From contig NC_085138.1 in the NCBI RefSeq assembly GCF_035046485.1, positions 22,272,940-22,336,939 on the forward strand: 64,000 nt of DNA, written 5' to 3'. A program made the translations under genes and the position numbers. This DNA is from Aedes albopictus (taxonomy: Eukaryota; Arthropoda; Insecta; Diptera; Culicidae). Below, piece after piece: positions 1 through 10,586 of the stretch. The notes beneath the pieces were generated by a model. It saw nothing but the letters and a program-made list of their open reading frames with translations. It was not told the origin of the DNA and made no database searches. Numbering within the stretch: the stretch's first letter is position 1; the number at the start of each line of letters is the position of its first letter.

Positions 1-1212
1 CTGGAACCGTGGGTTAACAACTCCAAGATGAAAGTTACTCTATGATGACATCCATCGTTCTCCAAGAGAGCTGCCACATCCTAGTGGATGAAAGGATTAA
101 TTTGAGTCCCATTACATAATTTATCAGACGAGCCCCCGTAATTCCAGACGCAAGAGCGCATCGGCAATAGCAGACCAGCTGGCGCTATTAAACGTATTCC
201 TTACATCCAGAGTCACTACCGCACAGAAACGAATTCCCCTCCTCTTAGGTTCGAGTGCTTTCTCGGAGGTTTTTGTAACCGACAAGATAGCGTCTACGAT
301 GGATCTCCCCTTTCGGAAGGCGTACGGGTTACTCGAAAGACCATTTCGCCCTCGGCGAACCTCAACATTCTATTGAGGATGTTCTTTTCGAGCACCTTCC
401 CCGCCATGTCTATCAAGCATATTGTCCTATATGCCGACGGGTCTCCGGGTGCCAGACTCTGTCTCTTCCAAGCTTCTGGGAAAACTCCCTCGTCCAGGCA
501 TTTCTGCATAGCAGACCTGAACATCTCGGGAGCCTTTGCATTAGCTACTTTTAAGGCCAGGTCCGGAACTCCGTCTGGACCTGGGGCCTTACCTACGCTA
601 ACGGACTTAGCTATCCCAGCAAGTTCCACTCCCACATCGGTGACCCTCTCCTCATCGCCAGCCCCAGTCCCCGGCTGTCCTACGAAAGGAGGCCAAGGAC
701 TAGGATCATGACGCGGAAAAAGTCCTCCGATGATCTCCTCCAATATCTCTGGAGATTGCTCTGTAGGAGCCAATACACCTCTCGTCTTGGCCATCCTGTA
801 GGCGTCACCCCACGGGTTCGCATTGGCACTCTGACAGAGACCCTCAAAGCAGGCCTTTTTGCTTGCTCTTATCTCAGTCTTCAACGCGGCTTTTGCGGCG
901 GCGAACACCACCCGCCGTTCGTTTCGCTCTTCCTCTGATCGTGCTCGCTGCATCCGCCGCCTAGCCCGTAGGCAGGCGCGGCGCAGGTCCGCAGTCGCGT
1001 CGGTCCACCAGTAAACCGGGGGCCTCCCATTTCTAGGGTGGACTCGCCTAGGCATGGCGCATCACACGCACGTGAGAGCACCACTACCAGCTCGTCGCCG
1101 TGTAAACCAAGTAAGTTTCGCTCACAGCGGAGCGCCTCCCTAAATACCCCTTCGTCGAAGTATGATGTCTTCCACCTGCGAGGGCTTGGCCTTGGCCTAG
1201 CCGCCTCTTCTT
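1..1212 (-). pseudogene. R1-clade ORF2, linker and N-terminal reverse transcriptase, frameshifted
   Basis: After the endonuclease the protein continues in another frame (RPRPSPRRWKTSY..., about 1200-1085). It shifts again near 1057 (two bases missing relative to the copy at 56.28 kb) and runs open from 1055 to 294. This part has RT fingers motifs: KAPGPDGVPDLALK and YRTICLIDMAGKVLEKNILN. Another shift near 295 leads to VTLDVRNTFNSASW, the first catalytic-aspartate block, at about 190-150. At least three frameshifts make it non-functional. The stretch from 1 to about 120 has no recognisable RT sequence in the frames I followed. Confidence 0.82.
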
Positions 1213-1851
1213 CTACCCGCTGCCTGCTGTGTTGTTGTAGTCGATACTGTAGCGAACCGCCAGGTGGTCGCTGTGAGTGTAGCTATCATCTACTCTCCAG
1301 TTCGAACTACTTGTTAAGCCAGGACTACAAAAGGTCACGTCAATAATTGACTCCGCTCCGTTTCGACTATAGGTACTCTTGGTACTGGCATTAGCCAAGT
1401 CGACATCTAAGATGGCCAGTGTTTCTAGTAGGATCTGATCCCGCTGGTTCGTGAAACGGCTTCCCCATTCCACGGCCCAGGCATCAAAGTCACCCGCTAT
1501 TACCACCGGTCTTCGCCCTGTTAGTACGGTAGTTATGCGGTCCAGCATTTGCGTGAACCGCTCGATCGGCCATCGCGGAGGCGCATAACAGCTACAGAAG
1601 AAGACCCCGTTTACTTTGGCGACCACGAAGCCCTCGTAGGTAGTAGACACCAACTCCTGCACGGGGTATTTACCCGTTGTCCATATCGCCGCCATTTTCC
1701 TGGTCCCATCCGAGGCCCAGTTGCCGTTGCCGGCGGGTACTCGGTATGGGTCCGAAATGATGGCGATATCCGTCTCCCACTCAGAAACCGCCTGACAAAG
1801 CAGTTGCTGAGCCGCATCACAATGGTTCAGGTTCAGCAGCGTTACCTGCAC
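1213..1851 (-). pseudogene. R1-clade ORF2, AP-like endonuclease domain
   Basis: About 212 codons without a stop. Apurinic/apyrimidinic-type endonuclease landmarks are visible in order: LLNLNHC at the N-terminus, WETDIAIISDPYR (the metal-binding acidic segment), CYAPPRW, VVIAGDFDAWAVEWGS (catalytic GDFNA-like block, here GDFDA), IDVTFCSP, and the C-terminal SDHLAVRYSI containing the catalytic SDH. In these elements the domain nicks the target DNA to prime reverse transcription. The frame opens on GTG rather than ATG at the gag overlap. It stops just after the SDH block because of a one-base slip in a CAA-rich run; the RT frame continues one frame over. Confidence 0.87.
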
Positions 1852-3416
1852 TGTGATTTGTTGTTCACTGCGGCTTTCTTAAAGGCCGGGCACCCTGGAC
1901 CACCCATCGCATGTCTGTTTTTCGAGGTTTTCCCGGTACAGATCATGCAGATGGGCGGACTCGTGCAGCTTTGGGCCTTATGACCTTCAGCGCCGCATCG
2001 CCTACACAGTTTGCGCCTGTCGGGGCCTTTGCAGTCCCACGACTTGTGTCCTGGTTCCAGACACCTGAAGCAAACCTCTGGTGGCTCGTGGAATGTCAGG
2101 TGACATACACACCAGCCCACCTTTATACTTCCTACTTTAACGGACTTTTTAACATCCGCCACAGGTAGCTGAACCAAGGCTATCTGTGTCCCTTCTGGCC
2201 CTCTCCGTAGCTTAACGGCTGCGGCGGCCACCTGCACATCGCACTGTTGCCGCAGTGCCGTGACGAGCTCTTCCACTTCGGTGATCTAGTCAATGTCTTT
2301 GACCTTCAGAGTCGCCTCATGTGTCAGAGCCCTCACCTGCACACCCTCACCAAGGACCTCTTCTGCCAGCCTCTTGTAGGCGGCGCCCTTGTGTTCCTTC
2401 TGGCGCTTCAGCTCCAGGATCATCTCACCCGTACGAGTACGTCTAATACTGCGTACGTCGGCTCCAAGACCCTCAAGCTTGGCGTCGCTTCGCATCGTCT
2501 TCAAGACGTCCGAGTACTTAGACTGTTCGGTCTTGATGACGATAGCGTCGCCTTTCTCGCGCCTGGCACCTGCCTTCCTACGCCTTGGCTTGGCGTCCTG
2601 CACTTCTGCCTGCGGATTCACCTTCTTCTTCCTCTTCCGCTCTACCTTTGTCCAAGGAGGGTCCTCTCCTTGGATCGCCCTGCTCTGTGGCTGCTGAGGG
2701 CCCACCATTGGTCGCAACCCCTTGTTCCAATCATTCCGGGACGGGCCGGCCTTTTCAGGCCCACCCTTCCCAGCTTTCCGGGAACCCTGGCTGGGGTCCG
2801 ACTTTCCGGCATTACCACCGGCTTTCGGGGTTATTATACGCCTGGCCTTGCGGGCGCCGCCAGACAGCTCCTCACCTGACGGCTGCCTCGCCCGCTTCTG
2901 CGAATGCTTGTCACGTTTGTCACGAGCATTCGCTTCCACTCTCTTCAGACTACCCGCGAAGGAGAAGGCCTCCGTTTGTGTAAACTTAGACGCTTTCTCC
3001 TTTGCGGGTTCCGCCGCCGCTGCAGCCAGCAACGCGACCGCGTGCTCCTGCTTGGCCTCATCGACAGACGCTCTAAGCCGAAGCAAGGCCGTTTTCAGGT
3101 CCTTGCTTATATTCGACTTAGTTGTCGCAAAGTCGATAATTTTGCCAAGCTGCTGCTCAGTTACCTCTAATGCGGGCCGTCCTTTTCCTACTACTTGGCT
3201 GATGGCCCTCAGCAACCATGCTCCGTCCATAACCTCCGCCGGCTGGCTTGCCGTGGAGTGGACAGGAGCTCCCACGCTTGAGCTACGTAAGCAGCTTCCA
3301 GCACCTGACTCCTCGCTTCTCCTTGTTGGAGACCTCATCAACCCGCTTCTTGCGAAGGGGTTGATCGCACCACTACTACCTGCTACACCTGTTTTTTGAA
3401 TTGGTTTGTTACTCAT
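1842..3416 (-). pseudogene. R1-clade ORF1 (gag-like nucleic-acid-binding protein) with one nonsense codon
   Basis: The frame runs from the start codon at 3416 to a stop at 1842, broken only by one in-frame TAG at 2286-2288. The paralog near 57.3 kb has GAG at this place, so this is a single point change. The N-terminal half is rich in Ser, Lys and Arg (basic, probably disordered). The C-terminal part holds consecutive zinc knuckles, beginning CFRCLEPGHKSWDC and then CRRCGAEGHKAQSC, followed by a CxxC pair. In R1-group elements this protein packages the element RNA. The 3' end overlaps the endonuclease frame by about ten bases, so ORF2 translation would need reinitiation or frameshifting. Without the nonsense codon the length, about 524 codons, is ordinary for the clade. 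Confidence 0.85.
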
Positions 3417-3717
3417 ATTTTATTCCCACGAGTCGCACGAGAAAGAATGTCCACCACGCCAGAGCTCTGCATTAACGCGGTAAGGGACAGCTTACTGTGG
3501 GGGGTGCCCAGGTGCCCCACAGGCTCCGTTAAAGATCGAGCATCTTTTTCACCCCCTCGATCACTCATTCCTCGGCACGGGTCGCTTGACACCTTGAATT
3601 GGGGTAAGTAGTCCTATTCTTAGCCGGAAACTACGCGGCTGACTCGCAAGCGGGGGGATGCGTCAGGCCCCAGGACATCCGTCCCTGCTGCCCCAAGGCG
3701 TGTAGAGCATGAGACAT

Positions 3718-3850
3718 CCCAAGTAACATTTTGATGACCATTTAGTCTTATAGAGGTTTTGAGAACCGTCATAAAGCCTTATATGTATCTTTTGTTTTGG
3801 TGTTATGATGAACCTCTTCTAGTCTATTTGACTAAAAAATGTTACTTGGG
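3718..3850. mobile_element. MITE, 133 bp, TIR CCCAAGTAACATTTT, 2-bp TSD (AT)
   Basis: The two ends are inverted copies of CCCAAGTAACATTTT. The dinucleotide AT lies at 3716-3717 and 3851-3852. It sits at the edge of the R1 5' UTR. Elements with nearly the same termini occur at 15496, 22841 and 25290. Confidence 0.8.
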
Positions 3851-3852
3851 AT

Positions 3853-4852
3853 AGTTCTATCTCGAAATAAGAAAGATGTAGGTAATTCTAAATCCTTGAA
3901 AAATATGAATCAAAGCATTCTTTTTCAGACTTGAGAGCATTTTATGGGCTGTTTACTTGCAACATATCGCCACCATTATATCATTAATCAAACCGTCGGA
4001 TACTTCTCAACACCTCTCAACCATACATCCTCGCCGACGACGTTTAGCAACATATTATTCGTCATTAACGTTATGCTTTTTAGCGTAGTTGCATATCTAG
4101 GTGTCATCATAATTTCACGGCTCTTAACTATGCTACACGCTGTTGGGTACGAACAGATGATCATCATACAGTCTGTTAGTTCAGTATCAAAAGCCCACCA
4201 TTCGCTACCCGTGGCTTGTTCGCGTTTTTCGTCTAGGTCCGCCTCCAAAACAGACAAAAAACACCCATACCAAACTTGTGGTGATTGACGACGACGACGA
4301 GTGACTCCCAGGTATGTTGGGAACCAAGTCACCAGACCATCCAAGAAAAGCAAGATCTGAGCTGCTGCAATTTCTCACCACAGCGGTAAGCAGCAGAACG
4401 CGACTTATCTGTCCCAGCCGAGTTGTACGATCAATCTTTGACGCCCATTCAGAGTAGTCAGTAGCGCAATCTACAAATAAAACAACACAATGGGACCAAC
4501 TGTTGCCGAAGCTGCGGGGTTTGGGTTTGGGTTGGTAGGTATATTATAATTAGGCGCGATGTCTATTGCGATCTTCTTTGTGCACCACAGATGAGGTGAC
4601 CCGAATGAGATTTTGATTTGCAATCCTAATTGAGAGAACAGTGTTTTTGAAAGGAGTTTGAGCGAAACTAAAGGTTTTTGGTAGGGCGTGCAGAGAGCAA
4701 TACATACATTCAATGACGAAAGTTACTAATCAAATATACTGCTGTTCTACGCACAAATCAGAATGCTTATATTGGGCACTTCGTGCTTTTGTTCGCGCAA
4801 ATTCTAGTTCCTACGCATTCCTAGTTTCTATGATCTACAAAATAGTTTTAAC
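3853..4852. other. Non-repetitive AT-rich stretch without recognised gene
   Basis: Short open frames occur on both strands (for example 3988-4353 minus), but none has a recognisable domain, codon bias or splice structure. I see nothing specific here. Confidence 0.4.
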
Positions 4853-5115
4853 ACAGACAAACAGACGTAACACCTTGAACGATTTTCATGGAAATCCATC
4901 GCCCAGTTCACACTACCATCACCTGGTGGAAAAGTTGCACGAATCACTGTGTTGTGAAATATCGTCAACAGAAGGCGCTAGTGTGAAACGTCAAACGCAT
5001 AGAAAAACGATGCGCGCGCCTCTGGTTGTGAAAGCCACAACTATGAACATTTAAAATGATCGTTAAAAGCGTGGTCGATGGAAATTTCGCAAGTGTTACG
5101 TCTGTTTGTCTGTGG
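4853..5115. mobile_element. MITE with about 21-bp TIR (ACAGACAAACAGACGTAACA), 8-bp TSD
   Basis: The left end ACAGACAAACAGACGTAACA is repeated inverted at the right end. GTTTTAAC flanks both sides (ending at 4852 and starting at 5116), a hAT-like 8-bp duplication. A half copy with the same right end occurs near 60.53-60.56 kb. Confidence 0.78.
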
Positions 5116-5123
5116 TTTTAACT

Positions 5124-5880
5124 TACCCATCCCAAATCCAACCAAGAAAAGAAATACTATCGTAATATGGGTTACACGGTCACGCTCAGAACAATCACCC
5201 ATTAACAAAAGTCGTAATTTCAGCTTAGACATATGCGTTTAACATAATATATACTGCATCATTTCGACTCATAATGCAATTAATAATCATTGCTCGCGTT
5301 TACCTTTGCTTTATATTTGCAAGTACGCGTTGTCTTCTGCACTGTCTAAACCCAACTGCGTGTTGCGATCTTATCATCACCTGCTCTATCAAAATTTAAT
5401 TTGAAGATCTTACGGCGTTTTTACGGTTCAGGTTTATTACTATTGTTCGCTTGTTTAGTCGTCTCTTTGGTGTTATTTTTGCGTAAATTTCGTTCAAAAT
5501 GAATGCACCGTTTAGACAGGGTTACACATTCGATGACCTCGTAGTTGCGATCACAAAATATTTATAAAACAGTTGCCTACCGACATTGGTCGATGAGGTA
5601 AGAACATAAGATGCAAGTTATGTTTCTCGTATGCTTGAGTATGTAGGAGTATTCAACCAACAGTCTATGATTCAGCTGTACGAAATTTAAGTTAAACAGT
5701 GGAAACGACGGATTCGATAGATACTTTGTCTATAATCGTAAAGGGAGTTAATAAATCGGGGAATCTAGTGCTTGGAAACATTAGGAAAACTTTGGAATCC
5801 TCAGGAAATTCAGTAAGACAGGGAAAACCTTGTAAAGCATCTCTAAAGAAACTAACAGCATTAAAAAGTATCAGATATGT
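5124..5880. other. AT-rich intergenic stretch, nothing recognised
   Basis: No domain-bearing reading frame, tRNA or clear terminal repeat was found. Confidence 0.35.
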
Positions 5881-5884
5881 TTAG

Positions 5885-6170
5885 ACGGTTGGGCTGCAAA
5901 GTGGTGAGTTCACAACTCGGAGCGTCCATCACAGCACTGGCCCTCACAAGTTCCTATACCTCATGCTTCCACGGGTCAATCCATGACAAGGACCTCCAGC
6001 TAAGAGCTGTGAACTTAGCTGGTAGATCTCCGCTTGGACACTGTTGTTCTTCTGACTTCAGCTATATTGAGGAGGTACGTCCTGAGCGTCTGTTCACCAA
6101 GTCGCACCTCATACAGCGTCTGTTCTGTCGGCTGAGTGAAAAATGCTGCATCATGCCAGGATAATCCAAC
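5885..6170 (+). mobile_element. RTE-type 5' leader fragment
   Basis: The block from about 6040 to 6160 (gaggaggtacg..., gcgtctgttcaccaag) matches 31478-31575, the leader of the JAM1-like element at 31.4-34.7 kb, in the same orientation. No endonuclease or RT follows; the R1-type fragment starts at about 6230. Confidence 0.6.
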
Positions 6171-6229
6171 TTTGAACTGAATACACAATAATTTCCCCGT
6201 CGCACGAGGACTTCGCAACTGAGACTTCC

Positions 6230-7600
6230 CAATAACGAAGATCAACGGGGTGTACTGCTACAGTTGTTATGTCCCTCCTAGATGGCCGATAGTCTCGTCT
6301 CGTCTCGGTCTCGTCTATGCTGGACTCGCTATCAAGTTAGCGGGATTGAGTCCCGCAGTCATCGGTGGAGACTTCAACGCCCGGGGCGATTGAGTGGGGT
6401 AGCCGCTCGATTAACGCGAGAGGCTGGGCTCTACTCGAAGCTATGCGGCTAGACTGAACGTGGATGTTGCGTACGTGGGCGATAAACAAAAAACCTGCAG
6501 TAGAAACGGTGCAGAGTCCATCATTGATGTGACCATCTGGGGCCCGGATCTAAACCCTAGTTTGGACCTGCTTGGACTGAAGGGTCGACGATAGATACAG
6601 GGTGGAACAAGCAGGAAGACGGCCACAGCCGAAAGTCATCAACCTTCATCGAGGATGGCTGACCTCGCGCTTCGATAAGCCGGGATTTGTGGAGCGATTG
6701 CTTATGGAAGATAACACCGACGATCTTTGCAGCGATGATCTAACCTGAATGCTAAACCGTGCATGTGAGGCCGCAATCCCAAGCCGATCGCTACCCAGAA
6801 ATGGACGCAAACCCAGAAATGAACACTCACTTGCAAAGAGTTACACTCACTTGCTATTTCTCAGCTCAGAAGCGTGCAATCCAGAAACGATGTATGGACG
6901 ACTTCTGCCTTGTGGTTTTGTCTAAAAGTTTCCCGAATAGAGTAGGAGTCGCACACGCATACCAAAGTCGTGACAGAGCGGTGAAAGCAACTCCACGAGG
7001 TGAGTGTAATTTACATTCAACTCGTGGAGAGTTGTCTTCGCTGCTCCCTCTCGATTTCGGCAGGCGTGTTCGACTCCTACTGTATTCGGCAAAGTTTTAG
7101 ATAAAACCACAAGGCAAAAATCGTCCATACATCGTTTCTTGATTGCACGCTTATGAGCTGAGAAAACAGCAAGTGAGTGTAACTCTTTGCAAGTAAGTGT
7201 TCCTATCCTTGGTCCAGAGATCGCAGATGAGGGTGAAATGGAACGAAGTGAGGCCTACAGTGCGGCTAAACTTGCTCCGTAAATCTCTGCTAGGCAGTCA
7301 ACACGAGAGCCTTAAGAGTAGTCATGGCCAAAACGAAGGGCGCGTCAGCAGTCAGCACCCCCAGAACACTCCCCCGAGATGCTGCAGAACATCGTGGAAA
7401 CGCTGTTTCCGCGCCACGATACAAGACCATGGGCCATACTGAGGTTACCCCGGTGACGAACGACGAACTGCGAAGTCGCTTAAGTTGAATAAGGCTCGGT
7501 CCGGACGGTATCTCGACGACAGTAGCCATCAAGACGGCCATCGAGGCTAGCCCTGACATGTCCAAGTTATGCAGATGTAGCAAAGTTCTATGTAGAACAT
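6230..7600 (+). pseudogene. Degenerate R1-clade ORF2 fragment split by a foldback
   Basis: Plus-strand translation in shifting frames gives endonuclease remnants: CYVPPRWPIV near 6270, IGGDFNARGD near 6365, and an ESIIDVTI-like block near 6515. The linker (CEAAIPSRS...RNGRK) follows near 6765-6820, and a short RT remnant (LGPDGISTTVAIK) near 7495-7540. It is interrupted between 6820 and 7203 by the inverted-repeat element listed next. Many stops; a dead fragment of the same clade as copies 1 and 2, in opposite orientation. Confidence 0.72.
6821..7202. mobile_element. 382-bp foldback/MITE inside R1 debris
   Basis: Termini GAACACTCACTTGCAAAGAG and its inverse (one mismatch) enclose two long inverted arms. 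As a result both strands encode near-identical nonsense frames of about 68 codons (6895-7100 plus, 6922-7128 minus). I do not see a confident target duplication. The flanking retroelement sequence continues on both sides. Confidence 0.8.
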
Positions 7601-7604
7601 TTTA

Positions 7605-8118
7605 TGACATTTTAATAAGCTGGAGTATCTTACTGCAAATTCTGCTTCTGTTGTACCTCACTACGGTCGAAATATAAAACAATCAATGACTTACCATATG
7701 AATGTGGGGATCAAGTATAGTCATTTCTACAGATTTCCATGACCTTTTTCCCAAGTACCGTTACCTGTCCGTTTTATAATGATTCGATCGGATTCAGTCG
7801 TTTCTGGTTAAAAATCGCCGCATGGTTAATTCAGCCCCAACCATCTTGAATTTCAGGATCGTTCAGCTACCATCTTTAGAATGTCGTAGTGTACAGAACT
7901 TCTTTAATGTGTACAGTCTGTTCAATCCTGGCTCGTATTTTTGTTTCCTCCATGTTTCCTCTATCTTCTATCATTCTCCTTTTCATCTGGGATTTTTTCT
8001 CCTTTCGATTGGGTGTTGGGGTGTTGCTTTCAATCTTTCCTCTCATTTCAGTTTTTTTTCCGCACCGTCAAATTTATTCCTCGTCGCCAAATGTAGAGAT
8101 GCGACTTCACTGTTGGTT
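7605..8118. other. Intergenic, nothing recognised
   Basis: Pyrimidine-rich stretch; short plus-strand frames (7822-8179) lack any family signature. Confidence 0.35.
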
Positions 8119-8729
8119 GGTTAGAACAGTGGTGCTCATCCTGCGGCCTGCGGGCCGCATGCGGCCCTCCAAGCCTTAAGATGCGGCCCGCGGAGTACTT
8201 TAAGACGAATCGAAATTTTTGAACGATTATTTGAAATAACTCGTTAAATTTATTAAGAAATCAAAAAAAAAATGCTGATCAATTTTCACAGTGTTGAACA
8301 CAAATTAAATGATAAATAAACAAAAAGAACAATCCGTTCTGGTAAGATTCGAAATCGCAACTCCGAAATATTTCGGCATTTCAGCTAAGTCACGAAGCCA
8401 GCTTATAGTTATTTATAAATGGTACGAATCAAATGAAAGTTTGTTAAAAATGTAATCTTGAATCATTTAAAAATTAGTTGCAGTTTTTAAGCGCAGTCAA
8501 TGCAACGCTGAGCAAATATTTCACATTTCGCCTTTCCGAAGAACATAAAAACACAAAGCACGCAGCTTTTGACAAAATTCTCAGCAAATCTCTGGTTGCC
8601 AAGATTGTTTAATTTTCACTGTTTGTTCAAATTTATATTATAAGACTCACAAATTTTTCGAAACAAAACTTACGAATCCAATTTGAATTTTCCAAGCGAA
8701 ACTACTGAACGAACTTAAATAAAAAAAAA

Positions 8730-9480
8730 CTCAGGCGAGATTCATAAAGCGTCTCCTGTTCCCTTTTGAAGAAACTTTTGGATACATTTTTGGAGAAACT
8801 CCAGGAAACATTATTGCAGAAAAAATTTAAGCAACTCTAAGCGAAATATATGGAGAAACTCAAATCATCCTAGAGAAAATAAACCTGAAGAAACTCAATG
8901 AGAAAGTTGTGGCGATACCGCATGGAAACTATAGGAGCATCTCCTAGAAAAATTTTCTGGTGCCACTCTAACAGAAATTTCTTAAACAACTTTAGAATAA
9001 ATTTCTCGTGCAACAAAAAGAGAATTTTCAGGAGTAACTACAAACAAGATTCCAGGACCAACTGCACCAAGACACAAAAGGTGCCTAGAACGCCTGAGGA
9101 AAATTTGAACAATAAATTTGAAGCAACTTATGCAGCAACTTTAGAAGATAATGTTGAAGAAACTTCCGGAAACAATTGTTAAAAATCTCATTTTTGAAGA
9201 AATTTTATGATGAAGTATTTCATAAATTTTAGTAGAGACTTATAGAAAGAATTTACTAAAATCTTCAAGAAACTCCTGGAAAATTGTCGGAAAAATCCGG
9301 AAGCTATTCTAGGAAAAATTCTTGGAAACGATTAATGAGGAATTCCTGAAGTAACTTCAGGGCAGTTCCAAAGGCAAATCTAAGAGGAGTTCTTGGAGGT
9401 GTTCCAAGAGAATTCTAGAAAAGCAAAAGAAACTTTAAGAAATTTCTCGAAAACCTACTGGAGCAACTCCACAAGAAATT
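8730..9480. repeat. Degenerate short-period repeat (gaagaaactcctgga-like) inside the hAT element
   Basis: Loosely periodic words such as aactcctggaaa, gaagaaact and ttccaagagaatt recur every 12-18 bases. The reverse complement resembles the ccaggaattcctc array at 14.8-18.4 kb, so the two are probably related. Confidence 0.55.
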
Positions 9481-9707
9481 TCAGGAGAAAATAATAATTA
9501 TACATAATAATAATAAACCTTTTTGGAGCGATTCAAAAAAAATCTTGTAAAAGCTGCTTGACAAGTTTAAGTTGAAGTGGCTTCAAGGCAATTCTAGGGG
9601 CAACTTCTAAATTGTTTGTTGGAATTTCAATTTGAAGCTCAAACGTTTTTCTCAACCAAACTTATGAATATCCACGAAGGGCAATAGATTATAAAGTTTG
9701 ATCCTTA

Positions 9708-9863
9708 GGGGTCATGCACAAATTACGTCACGCTTTTAGGGAGGTGGGGAGGGGTGTTTACAGAACGTGACGACTCATACAAAAAATAATGAGGTCCCAT
9801 ACAAAAAGTGTGACATATTTGAAAAAGGTCGATTTTTGCGTGACATAATTTGTGTATCACCAC
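9708..9863. mobile_element. m3bp-like hairpin MITE (CACAAATTACGTCACGC), TTA TSD
   Basis: CACAAATTACGTCACGC near the left end is mirrored by GCGTGACATAATTTGTG near the right end. TTA lies on both sides (9705-9707, 9864-9866). It is related to the element at 58495-58680, and therefore nested inside the hAT element. Confidence 0.65.
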
Positions 9864-10586
9864 TTACACAAGTTCTGAACAGTTTTTTAATAAATATGCT
9901 TTAGAATTGTTCTTTTTGTTGTTCTTGTGCATCGATGTTTTATGCGGCCCGCAGGTCTATCCCGATTTGCAAATTTGGTCCGCGGTATCCTCCAGCCTGA
10001 ACACCACCGGGTTAGAATAACAATGATTATTTTTTTAGGTAACAACGTTATACTCAGAATTACAGATTGCTACGATCCTACAAAAAGAGCCGACTCTTTT
10101 TTGAGAGTGAATCGGTAGCGATTCGCTCTCAAAATTGAATCATTTTCCCATCTCTATTACCCTCGTGGTATACGGCGACTAGATAGAGGAAGTGGAACTG
10201 ACAGCAACGCACGCAATTGGCATAGGGGAGGACTGGTTGAGGTCGAGATAGTTGACACTCGCGCACAACAAAAATTAGTGGTGAACAACCGCAAGTATGA
10301 ACAACAGGCAGTGGTCACCATAGGCATAGGCGGGTGCATACCAAATCTATCAGAAAGCCGGCTCCAGAGGCACGTTATCCTCCATTTGGGACATTTGTGC
10401 CACGATCAATTCTAAGCGTAACTTGTTTTGTTTAAAGCTTTTTGGACGTATCAGAATCATCAATCATTGGTTTTAAAACTTAGTAGATGCAAATCTCAAG
10501 TTCTTATACGTTCCCTATCAGCTTAATCATCATTTTTTTTTTTTTTTTGATAAATTCACTGATAAATCGATTTTTTCTACCCGGTT

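Larger units (their letters stand above)
1..3717 (-). mobile_element. R1-clade non-LTR retrotransposon, copy 1 (runs off the left edge)
   Basis: On the minus strand the order is 5' UTR (about 3420-3717), gag (3416-1842), AP-type endonuclease (1851-1213) and reverse transcriptase (from about 1200 to the window start). The endonuclease begins with the LNLNHC motif typical of the R1 group, and gag carries CCHC knuckles. A second, more decayed copy lies at 55.4-60.7 kb and allows mutations to be polarised. The catalytic YxDD block of the RT is not inside the window. The family is R1-group by motif; I cannot name the exact element. Confidence 0.88.
8127..10009. mobile_element. Non-autonomous hAT-type element, 1.88 kb
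   Basis: The left end CAGTGGTGCTCA and the inverse of the right end CGGTGGTGTTCA match at 10 of 12 positions. GC-rich subterminal blocks (gcggcctgcgggccgcatgc on the left, atgcggcccgcagg on the right) follow, as in many hAT elements. An exact 8-bp duplication GGTTAGAA flanks it at 8119-8126 and 10010-10017. There is no transposase frame. The interior holds a degenerate gaagaaactcctgga-type repeat (about 8730-9480) and a small m3bp-like hairpin (9708-9863). Confidence 0.85.

Noticed and set aside
373..938. Plus-strand frames across the R1 RT
   Set aside because: Antisense shadows of the minus-strand reverse transcriptase.
6895..7128. Near-identical 68-codon proteins on both strands
   Set aside because: Arms of a foldback element.
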